Assembly: GCA_936943315.1 (NCBI GenBank)
Contig: CAKZJM010000027.1
Location: 1-10,793 of the forward strand
Length of the DNA stretch: 10,793 nt
Reading direction: 5' to 3'
DNA from: an uncultured Methylophilus sp.
GTDB taxonomy: Bacteria; Pseudomonadota; Gammaproteobacteria; Burkholderiales; Methylophilaceae
Shown: piece by piece, positions 1 through 5,214 of the stretch
Numbering within the stretch: the first letter of the stretch is position 1
Layout of the letters: each line of letters opens with the position of its first letter
Program-made: the position numbers and the translations under genes
The notes under the pieces: model-generated
Told to the model about the DNA's origin: nothing
Seen by the model: only the letters and a program-made list of their open reading frames with translations
The model's database searches: none

Positions 1-1
1 C

Positions 2-562
2 CTCGCAATCGCCGCCGTCTGCGAGATCGCAGGCGCCCTGATTGCCGGCGGCCGGGTCGTCGATACGATCGCCAACGGCATCCTGCGGCCCGCGCACTTT
101 TCCCATCCCGACTACCTTTTGTGGAGCATGATGGCAGCGCTGCTGGCCGCGGCGATCTGGATCAACATCGCCACCTGGATGAGCGCGCCGATCTCGACCA
201 CCCATTCGATCGTCGGAAGCGTGATGGGAGCGGGCCTTGCCGCCGCCGGATTTTCCGCCGTCAACTGGACCATGCTCATCGGCATCACGGTGAGCTGGCT
301 GATGTCGCCGCTGCTCGGCGCCCTGATCGCGATTGCGGTGCTGGCCTTCATCAAGACGACGATCATCTATACGCCGGACAAGATCGCCGCGGCGCGGCGC
401 TGGGTGCCGATCCTGATCGGGGTAATGTTCGCCGCCTTCACGATCTACCTTGCCCTGCAACTGATGGACGAGCCGGACGGAGAATCCGCCGGTGGCATGC
501 TGGTGGCAGGTTTGGTCGTGAGCCGGGTTGCGGTGAACTCGTCTTCAATATTGTCGCGGTAA
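2..562 (+). CDS. PiT-family inorganic phosphate permease, N-terminal half only (both ends missing)
   Basis: An integral membrane phosphate (or metal-phosphate) symporter fragment. The frame is open from base 2, and the gene start lies before the window. Residues from base ~140 to ~370 contain the PHO4 signature PISTTHSIVGS followed by alternating hydrophobic segments, which matches the first of the two inverted PHO4 repeats of PitA-like proteins. The second repeat, roughly 200-300 residues, should follow but does not. After about base 480 the frame continues into a tail of some 30 residues that is simply the antisense of the 3' part of the KTSC gene and ends at a stop at 560-562. The segment is much richer in GC than the rest and looks like an alphaproteobacterial PiT. 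I read it as a gene cut by a junction, biological or artefactual, and not as a functional transporter in this form. Confidence 0.85.
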   Translation, partial: LAIAAVCEIAGALIAGGRVVDTIANGILRPAHFSHPDYLLWSMMAALLAAAIWINIATWMSAPISTTHSIVGSVMGAGLAAAGFSAVNWTMLIGITVSWLMSPLLGALIAIAVLAFIKTTIIYTPDKIAAARRWVPILIGVMFAAFTIYLALQLMDEPDGESAGGMLVAGLVVSRVAVNSSSILSR

Positions 563-726
563 TAGCTCCATGGCGAACCGGAGCTTTTCAGATTTCGCCA
601 GAGGCTTTCCCCGACATTCTGGTATTCCAGCGTGCTACCGTCTTCTAGCGCTACCCTGAGTATGCGCTTGCCGCCATCATAACCAATCGCTCGCAATTTT
701 CCAGAGTGGGTTTTGAGCATGTCCAT
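445..726 (-). CDS. KTSC-domain small protein, 3' end probably chimeric
   Basis: The first ~65 residues match the KTSC domain pattern: a short N-terminal beta strand, AIGYD followed by a strand (RILRVALEDGS), LEYQNV, then a helix and SYYRDNIEDEF. KTSC proteins are normally 60-75 residues, and the molecular function is not established. The open frame gives 93 residues, and the last ~20 (Pro/Ser-rich, ending CRAR) are antisense of the PiT fragment, so the native stop has probably been lost near base 500. ATG at 726 is chosen because a strong AGGAGG lies at 730-735, five bases before it; that Shine-Dalgarno overlaps the stop codon of the upstream gene (736-738), which points to translational coupling in a two-gene operon. 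Confidence 0.72.
   Translation of the reverse strand: MDMLKTHSGKLRAIGYDGGKRILRVALEDGSTLEYQNVGESLWRNLKSSGSPWSYYRDNIEDEFTATRLTTKPATSMPPADSPSGSSISCRAR
480..515. other. Compositional and gene-content junction
   Basis: Left of this interval the sequence is uniformly GC-rich and codes for PiT on the plus strand. Right of it the base composition falls to that of the remaining window and the coding strand switches to a minus-strand KTSC gene. Neither gene has its natural 3' end: PiT lacks its C-terminal half, and the KTSC frame runs on as PiT antisense to a stop at 445-447. No inverted repeat, target duplication or integrase is visible at the join. The exact breakpoint cannot be fixed from one sequence. 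Confidence 0.6.
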
Positions 727-729
727 GAC

Positions 730-735
730 AGCCTC
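730..735 (-). promoter_or_regulatory. Ribosome binding site overlapping upstream stop codon
   Basis: On the minus strand the sequence reads TAGTTAGGAGGCTGTCATG. The stop of the YbdD-like gene is the second TAG-bearing triplet entering AGGAGG, and the KTSC start follows five bases later. This decides the KTSC start and suggests coupled translation. Confidence 0.7.
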
Positions 736-981
736 CTAACTACAGCATCCCTTCTTCGATGAGCAGCCGCAAGATTTGCCGCCCGTACTCAGCCCCTGTT
801 TTTGCCAGGCCTGTAAAAACGCCTCTTTGCTCATGGGCTGGAGATTCAGCGATTGCTGTAATTCGGGATTCACCACCTGCGCCTGGTAATGCTGAAAATG
901 CGCTAGGTATTTGGCATAAGCACGGTCTGATCCGCGCAGTTTTTGCCATTGTGACCACAGCCATTTTTTCAATGTAAACAT
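736..981 (-). CDS. YbdD/YjiX-like (DUF466/Sel_put) small protein with Cys-rich tail
   Basis: An 81-residue protein. The N-terminal helix (FTLKKWLWSQWQKLRG), the stretch DRAYAKYLAHFQHY at residues 19-32 and the PMSKEAFLQAWQ block at 49-60 resemble the YbdD/YjiX family, whose members end in Cys-Cys. In enterobacteria these proteins are encoded next to the CstA/BtsT peptide or pyruvate transporters; no such transporter is in this window. The C-terminus is unusual: Cys at 71, 73, 79 and 80 in the pattern CGC-N5-CC, two more cysteines than the plain terminal CC I would expect, suggesting metal or thiol chemistry. The start at 981 is supported by CAGGAG eight bases upstream. The gene is the first of the operon with the KTSC gene. 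Family assignment is by eye and moderate; it could instead be an unrelated Cys-tailed protein. Confidence 0.55.
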   Translation of the reverse strand: MFTLKKWLWSQWQKLRGSDRAYAKYLAHFQHYQAQVVNPELQQSLNLQPMSKEAFLQAWQKQGLSTGGKSCGCSSKKGCCS

Positions 982-1280
982 GGAGCTGCTCCTGTACTAA
1001 AGATTTTACGGTTTATCGTTACACGACTAGAGTAATTTAAAAAAAATTCATATAAAAGTATTTTATTGATGCAAATGCATTTATTCGAATGTATAGTGGA
1101 CTTCTCTTAAGTTTGCACATTGTGACTCTTATATGTGCCTTTCCTTATGCGATTAAGCATTAAATATGCCTTTAGCAAATGTAATGCGACATCTTGATTC
1201 AGAACAGTTCTAACTATTTTATTGTTTTAGAGTGGGCAGAAAGCTATTTGTTTTTAATTGAATAGAAAAAGGAGAGGTTT
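982..1280. other. AT-rich divergent intergenic region
   Basis: No gene is supported here. The stretch is strongly AT-rich and separates a minus-strand operon from a plus-strand gene, so it must hold two promoters. Small perfect palindromes are visible: AAATGCATTT (1073-1082), ATTCGAAT (1083-1090) and AGAACAGTTCT (1201-1211). On the minus strand TTGCAT (around 1070-1075) is followed about 15-17 bases later by TATATG/ATGAAT, a possible weak promoter for the YbdD-like operon. On the plus strand AGGAGAGG at about 1271-1277 is the ribosome binding site of the next gene. I saw no sigma-54 GG-N10-GC element here. Confidence 0.5.
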
Positions 1281-2018
1281 ATGCGCTGGAAATTCTTTAA
1301 CAATCATACAGCAAGCTATTTTTTTGCGACGATCTCATTGCTCATGTTATCCGGAGAGTTGAGAGCGGATTATCTTTATTCCTACACTGGCCAATCGTTT
1401 AGTGTGACTTCCTCAACGATTATGAGGGATGGCGATGATTGGATTACGGTCTCAAATACATTTCAGAGCACAATTACAGCCGCTATTCGAACTTCATCGA
1501 TGCTTACTACTAGTACGGGGTTAGCGGATATCACTTCTATTACAATGACGGGAACCCCTTATGAAGGAGGGGTCTGGACACTCGACTATCCAGGCAACCC
1601 AATCTCGGATCCTCTCTCATCCATTTCTCTCACAATAGGCGGATATTTTAATATTACCAGCCTGGATGCACAGGGGCTGCCATCAGCATGGAATATTATT
1701 GTGGATCAATATCTTTTTGTTGGTGGCCGTGCGCACTACATTCAAATGGGCACATCCAATCTGAGTGATACCATTAATGGATATGATGAACCATTTAGTG
1801 CATTCTCTGGGTTAAACCAGAACTCTCCGGGGAGTTGGCAGGTGGCTTGGATAAGTAATGTCCCAGAAAACCAGACCCGCGGACTGATTTTATCTGGTTT
1901 AGCGATCATGGGCGTGATTGTGCGGTATAGAAATTTTCGATCGCTAATATCTCGCGATGATGTAAATTCAATGTGCTCGAAAACGGGACGATTTAGCACT
2001 CTGGTTTCAAATGGTTGA
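1281..2018 (+). CDS. Secreted protein with degenerate PEP-CTERM sorting signal
   Basis: A 245-residue protein rich in Ser, Thr, Ile and Gly and poor in charge. It has an N-terminal signal peptide (hydrophobic core about residues 13-25, likely cleavage after LRA at 27-29). Near the C-terminus VPEN (194-197) is followed by a hydrophobic stretch GLILSGLAIMGVIV (201-214) and basic residues RYRNFR (215-220), the three-part layout of a PEP-CTERM signal recognised by exosortase, with Pro of VPEP replaced by Asn. Unlike typical members, 25 further residues follow the basic cluster, including a Cys. The body matches no enzyme I recognise; such proteins are usually exopolysaccharide- or biofilm-associated surface proteins. 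The gene is clearly more AT-rich than its neighbours, consistent with transfer or rapid divergence. AGGAGAGG just upstream supports the start. No exosortase gene is in the window. Confidence 0.65.
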   Translation: MRWKFFNNHTASYFFATISLLMLSGELRADYLYSYTGQSFSVTSSTIMRDGDDWITVSNTFQSTITAAIRTSSMLTTSTGLADITSITMTGTPYEGGVWTLDYPGNPISDPLSSISLTIGGYFNITSLDAQGLPSAWNIIVDQYLFVGGRAHYIQMGTSNLSDTINGYDEPFSAFSGLNQNSPGSWQVAWISNVPENQTRGLILSGLAIMGVIVRYRNFRSLISRDDVNSMCSKTGRFSTLVSNG

Positions 2019-2043
2019 TTTACATACTCTTTAATTTTTGATC

Positions 2044-2067
2044 GGTTAGTACTCGCTGGTGCTAACC
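2044..2067 (+). terminator. Strong hairpin after the PEP-CTERM-like gene
   Basis: Arms GGTTAGTACT (2044-2053) and GGTGCTAACC (2058-2067) form a ten-pair stem (two G-U) with loop CGCT, 25 bases after the stop codon. No T-run follows directly (the nearest is 2087-2092), so it may be a 3'-end stabilising structure or a Rho-assisted end and not a classical intrinsic terminator. Confidence 0.45.
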
Positions 2068-2127
2068 TGATTGAGGTAAGGCTCTGTTTTTTGCACAGGT
2101 ATTTACACATTGATGTCTAGTGCTGTT

Positions 2128-2153
2128 GATATCCGGGGCAATTCAGGGATATC
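2128..2153. repeat. Inverted repeat GATATCC/GGATATC
   Basis: Perfect seven-base arms at 2128-2134 and 2147-2153 are separated by 12 bases, in the gap upstream of the antiporter gene. The spacing would fit a dimeric regulator site or a weak hairpin. No T-run follows. The function is unknown. Confidence 0.3.
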
Positions 2154-2201
2154 TCCCTTTGAGGATTTTCTAAGGAGCCTTTGCCTCAAGAAAACCAAGG
2201 C

Positions 2202-2217
2202 TGGCATATACTATGCG
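2202..2217 (+). promoter_or_regulatory. Possible sigma-54 promoter upstream of antiporter
   Basis: TGGCA at 2202-2206 and ATGC at 2213-2216 give the exact GG-N10-GC spacing required by sigma-54. The match to TGGCAC-N5-TTGCA is incomplete (the sixth -24 base, the first T of TTGCA and its final A are missing). The same bases contain a TATACT hexamer (2207-2212) that could be a sigma-70 -10, although no well-placed -35 was found. Start would be about 2228, some 25 bases before the ATG. Confidence 0.25.
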
Positions 2218-2252
2218 TCTTTATAGTCCCGCTTTAGCTTTGTGTATCTTGT

Positions 2253-3833
2253 ATGACAAACGCGTTTTATTTCAATCTTATCCTGTTTTTCCTCGTCGCC
2301 ATTATTGCGTTGGAAGTGTTAGCCAAAAAACTGCGCTGGCCGCCTGCCGTAGCGCAGCTCATGGGCGGTGCCATCATTGCCTTTATTCCTGGCTTGCCCG
2401 CTTTTGAAATCGACCCGGCCCTGGTGCTGGTAGTGTTTTTGCCGCCACTATTGATGGCGGGCGCTTACTTTACGGTGTGGCATGAGTTCCGCCGCCATTT
2501 GGTCGGTATTCTGCTACTGGCGGTGGGGGCTGTGCTGTTCACCACCCTGGTCGTCGGGCTGGCACTGCATGCGTTCACACCATCGTTACCCTGGGCGGCC
2601 TGTTTTGCCTTGGGTGCCATTGTCTCTCCGCCGGATGCCATCGCCGCCAAGGCGGTCTTGCAGCGCGTAGCCTTGCCGCGCAAATTGCTGGTGCTGCTGG
2701 AAGGTGAAAGCCTGCTCAATGATGCCACCGGGCTGGTGCTGTATAAATTCTCACTGGTCGCCGTGCTGACGGGTGCGTTTTCCATGACCGGTGCGCTCGA
2801 AGAGTTTGCCTGGCTGAGCATCGGCGGCATGCTGCTTGGCGGGGCCTTTGGCTATCTCGTTTATAAAACCCTGCGCTATTTGCATGACACCGAGCTGATG
2901 GTGTTGGCCTCGGCCTTGCCTGGCTGGATCTGTTATGTGGTGGGGGAGCATATCGGCGTGTCGGGGGTGATCGCCACCGTGACTTACGGCATGATGCTGG
3001 GCTGGCACCAGCATGAAATCATGACAGCGACAGCGCGTCGCCGCGGGGCCGCCTTTTGGGAAATCATGATCTTTGTCTTTGAATCGCTGGTGTTTATCCT
3101 GATCGGCCTCTCCTTGCGCGGCGTCTGGGAGCGCATTTCCCAGGCCGACAAGTCACTGGCAGATTACAGCCTGGAAGTGCTACTGGTGTTGGCGGTGGTG
3201 ATTGTGTCGCGGTTTGTCTGGGTATTTGCAGTAGATGCCCTGGCCAAAATCTTTATTCGGTCAGCCACCACAGCGACTGCACATCCTACCTGGCGTGAGT
3301 CTTTTGTGAAGAGCTGGGCGGGCATGCGCGGCGTGGTCACCCTGGCGGCGGCGCTAGCCGTACCTGCTGAAGTGCCGGGACGTGATTTGATGCTGCTATG
3401 TGCATTTGCGGTGATCCTGGTGACGGTGTTGTTCCAGGGCACCACCATAGGCTGGATCATCCGCACGCTCAAGTTGAAAGCCTCACATGAGCGCACTTAT
3501 CTCAACGAGCCGCAAACCTGGGCGCGCATTGAGCAGGCGCAATATGCCGTAGTGAGCAAACTGGCTTATGACGAACAGGGCCAGCTATTGCATCCGCGTT
3601 TGCTCGAGCAATACAGCTACCGGCAAAGCCTGTCCGACAAGCATAAAAATGACGCCATGTTGCCGGACGACATACGCAAAGCGCATTTCAACGTGATCCT
3701 GGCTGCGGTGGCCGCCGGGCGCGAAGAGCTGCTCAAACTGCACCGTTCTGGCCAGGTGCACGATGATTTATTGCATGTCATGGAGCGGGATCTCGACATC
3801 CAGGAAATCGCTGCGTTGCATACCCGCGGCTAA
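2253..3833 (+). CDS. CPA1-family Na+/H+ antiporter
   Basis: A 526-residue inner-membrane cation/proton antiporter that exchanges Na+ (or K+) for H+ and so serves pH and salt homeostasis. About twelve membrane segments span residues 5-410. Family motifs are visible: GAIVSPPDAIAAKAV (121-135) and EGESLLNDATGLVLY (150-164), the latter with the ND pair whose Asp (157) is the expected ion-binding residue. A later membrane segment carries SWAGMRGVVTLAAALAVP. The last ~110 residues form a soluble cytoplasmic tail with many charged residues. Size fits YjcE/NhaP-like members. The start at 2253 is the only reasonable ATG because an in-frame TAG lies at 2235-2237, but no clear Shine-Dalgarno precedes it. 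The gene appears monocistronic. Which ion it prefers cannot be read from sequence. Confidence 0.9.
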   Translation: MTNAFYFNLILFFLVAIIALEVLAKKLRWPPAVAQLMGGAIIAFIPGLPAFEIDPALVLVVFLPPLLMAGAYFTVWHEFRRHLVGILLLAVGAVLFTTLVVGLALHAFTPSLPWAACFALGAIVSPPDAIAAKAVLQRVALPRKLLVLLEGESLLNDATGLVLYKFSLVAVLTGAFSMTGALEEFAWLSIGGMLLGGAFGYLVYKTLRYLHDTELMVLASALPGWICYVVGEHIGVSGVIATVTYGMMLGWHQHEIMTATARRRGAAFWEIMIFVFESLVFILIGLSLRGVWERISQADKSLADYSLEVLLVLAVVIVSRFVWVFAVDALAKIFIRSATTATAHPTWRESFVKSWAGMRGVVTLAAALAVPAEVPGRDLMLLCAFAVILVTVLFQGTTIGWIIRTLKLKASHERTYLNEPQTWARIEQAQYAVVSKLAYDEQGQLLHPRLLEQYSYRQSLSDKHKNDAMLPDDIRKAHFNVILAAVAAGREELLKLHRSGQVHDDLLHVMERDLDIQEIAALHTRG

Positions 3834-3843
3834 GGTTAGGCTG

Positions 3844-3863
3844 TCCACATTTTTTGTGGATAA
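3844..3863 (-). other. DnaA-box-like nonamer within a small inverted repeat
   Basis: The reverse strand of 3855-3863 reads TTATCCACA, a perfect DnaA-box consensus. TCCACA (3844-3849) and TGTGGA (3855-3860) also form a six-pair hairpin with a five-T loop, 10 bases after the antiporter stop. One box alone does not make an origin, and I see no dnaA, dnaN or box cluster; it may be chance or a minor DnaA site. Confidence 0.3.
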
Positions 3864-3915
3864 CTTTCCAGTTGAGTTGTGGGTGAGTGGTTTAACCTTC
3901 TGTTTTATATAGGTA

Positions 3916-3929
3916 AATCAGGCCTGATT
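3916..3929. repeat. 14-bp perfect palindrome AATCAGGCCTGATT
   Basis: A perfect palindrome in the gap between the antiporter and the small zinc-binding protein gene, about 120 bases before the latter. The symmetry suits a homodimeric regulator. No second copy was noticed in the window. Confidence 0.35.
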
Positions 3930-4049
3930 AAAATCTGTACGCTGCGATTATTTTACAAAATGCCTTGCTGCTGGCGCTGTTTTGTGTATTGCCAGCCACA
4001 GGTTGAGGGCGTAGCATAGGCTCACCGATGTGGCAATATGGAGGGTAAG

Positions 4050-4271
4050 ATGAAGCGTTTGTTTTATATCGATTATCCGCAAGAGCACTATGAAGGTCAG
4101 GCGCACCGCTATCGTTGTGCGTATTGCAAACAGGAAACCACCAAAATCAATGGCCGCCTCGAAGGTCATTTGCCCGATTGTGAATACCGTGTCGTGCTGG
4201 AAAAGGCCGGGTTTGAATGTAACCGCCATTCATCTGCACCCCACGACGACCGGGCGGATGAAGTAGATTAA
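4050..4271 (+). CDS. Small putative zinc-binding protein of unknown function
   Basis: A 73-residue hydrophilic protein. Cys23 and Cys26 (RCAYCKQ) together with His40 and Cys44 (HLPDC) make a C-X2-C ... H-X3-C arrangement that could bind one zinc ion; a further Cys lies at 57. The C-terminal 15 residues are acidic and probably disordered. I do not recognise a named family. ATG at 4050 is preferred over the in-frame ATG at 4038 because GGAGGG (4040-4045) sits directly before it and would lie inside the coding region if the earlier start were used. The gene stands between two membrane protein genes in the same direction, but the gaps on both sides are large enough for independent transcription. 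Confidence 0.6.
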   Translation: MKRLFYIDYPQEHYEGQAHRYRCAYCKQETTKINGRLEGHLPDCEYRVVLEKAGFECNRHSSAPHDDRADEVD

Positions 4272-4285
4272 GCGCAATCGCTTAG
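4268..4285 (+). terminator. Hairpin spanning the stop codon, terminator-like
   Basis: TTAAGCG (4268-4274) pairs with CGCTTAG (4279-4285) around a CAAT loop and includes the TAA stop. A short T-run (CCTTTT) follows only about 9 bases later, so termination is uncertain. Confidence 0.35.
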
Positions 4286-4359
4286 TCCCGATGGCCTTTT
4301 AGCAACGCCTAGTCGGCATACAAATCCTTTTTACGATAGAAATTACCAATAGATTAACG

Positions 4360-4785
4360 ATGACCACTTTTACGCCATTGCAATCACTTTTCGGCGGATT
4401 GCTAATCGGGTTTTCAACCTTACTCATGATCCGTTTGCTCGGCAAAATTGCCGGGATCAGCGGCATCGTTGGCCAATTATGGTCTGCGCCAAAAGGGGAT
4501 CGCGCATGGCGGGCCGCGTTTGTGCTGGGATTGGTGCTGTCGCCACTGCTCTATGCCTTGTTAGCCCCGTTGCCTCAAACACAGATCATGGCCAGCACGC
4601 CTTGGCTCATCGTCTCCGGCTTGCTGGTCGGGTTTGGCACCCGCCTCGGCAGCGGTTGTACCAGTGGGCATGGCGTGTGTGGATTATCGCGCCTGTCATT
4701 GCGCTCACTGGTGGCGACGCTGACGTTTATGGCCGTGGCGATGCTGGTGGTATGGCTGGTACGTCATGTGCTGGTAGCAGGCTAG
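4360..4785 (+). CDS. YeeE/YedE-family membrane protein, first half-size subunit
   Basis: A 141-residue inner-membrane protein with four or so hydrophobic helices. The motif GSGCTSGHGVCGLSRLS (residues 97-113) with Cys100 and Cys107 is the hallmark of YeeE/YedE proteins. In the family member TsuA (YeeE), conserved cysteines line the pathway for thiosulfate uptake; PmpA/PmpB are half-size relatives tied to persulfide metabolism. Here the full-length architecture is split in two, with the next gene giving the other half. The N-terminal TPLQSLFGGLLIGF is typical, so ATG at 4360 is accepted although no Shine-Dalgarno is visible. The gene ends nine bases before the next start, so the two are an operon. 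Substrate (thiosulfate, persulfide or similar) is inferred from family and neighbours. Confidence 0.88.
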   Translation: MTTFTPLQSLFGGLLIGFSTLLMIRLLGKIAGISGIVGQLWSAPKGDRAWRAAFVLGLVLSPLLYALLAPLPQTQIMASTPWLIVSGLLVGFGTRLGSGCTSGHGVCGLSRLSLRSLVATLTFMAVAMLVVWLVRHVLVAG

Positions 4786-4794
4786 GAGGCAGCG

Positions 4795-5214
4795 ATGAAC
4801 GGAGTGATTGCTTTATTGGCCGGTCTTATTTTTGGCTTGGGGCTCATTGTGGGTGGCATGACCAACCCCGCCAAGGTATTGGCGTTTCTTGATATTGCCG
4901 GTGATTGGGATCCTTCACTGGCGTTTGTGATGGCCGGTGCGATTGCTGTCGGGTTTTTTGCGTTTAAAAATATAGGCCAGCATTCTAAAAGCTGGTCAGG
5001 ATGGCCGATACAACTGCCAGCCACGACCCAGATAGATGCTAAGCTGGTGATAGGCGCGGTGATGTTTGGTGCGGGCTGGGGGCTGGCCGGGTTTTGCCCA
5101 GGGCCAGCAGTGGCTTCTGTGCTGACTGGCGGTAGCCAGGTGTGGATGTTTGTGGCCAGCATGCTGGCTGGCATGGGCTTGTATACGCTGGCAGTGCGCC
5201 GTGGCTGGCTTTAA
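4795..5214 (+). CDS. YeeE/YedE-related (DUF6691) membrane protein, second half-size subunit
   Basis: A 139-residue inner-membrane protein, partner of the preceding gene. GLIVGGMTNPAKVLAFLDI (residues 16-34) and GWGLAGFCPGPA (94-105) with Cys101 are the two conserved blocks of the DUF6691/YedE half. The pair presumably assembles into one channel-like carrier for a reduced sulfur compound. AGGAGG at about 4784-4789, at the stop of the upstream gene, supports the ATG at 4795. Its stop codon overlaps that of the convergent fisR-like gene by four bases (TTAA), leaving no room for a terminator between them, so opposing transcripts probably overlap. Confidence 0.88.
   Translation: MNGVIALLAGLIFGLGLIVGGMTNPAKVLAFLDIAGDWDPSLAFVMAGAIAVGFFAFKNIGQHSKSWSGWPIQLPATTQIDAKLVIGAVMFGAGWGLAGFCPGPAVASVLTGGSQVWMFVASMLAGMGLYTLAVRRGWL

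Noticed and set aside
119..562. A complete 147-residue protein starting at 119
   Set aside because: The PiT frame is open well before 119 from base 2, and the end is junction antisense, so 119 is an internal Met and not a gene start.
1098..1116. GG ... TTGCAC as a sigma-54 promoter for the PEP-CTERM-like gene
   Set aside because: The GG to GC spacing is 15 bases, not the 10 that sigma-54 needs.
1201..1211. AGAACAGTTCT as a LexA box
   Set aside because: It is symmetric but lacks the CTGT-N8-ACAG pattern, so only a generic palindrome can be claimed.
1742..2110. Minus-strand frame of 122 residues
   Set aside because: It lies antisense to the end of the secreted-protein gene, has no ribosome site or recognisable domain, and runs through a strong hairpin.
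2465..2830. Minus-strand frame of 121 residues inside the antiporter gene
   Set aside because: Low-complexity Ser/Thr/Ala composition, typical of the shadow of a membrane protein gene.
3844..3860. TCCACA-T5-TGTGGA as an intrinsic terminator of the antiporter gene
   Set aside because: The T-run is in the loop and not after the stem.
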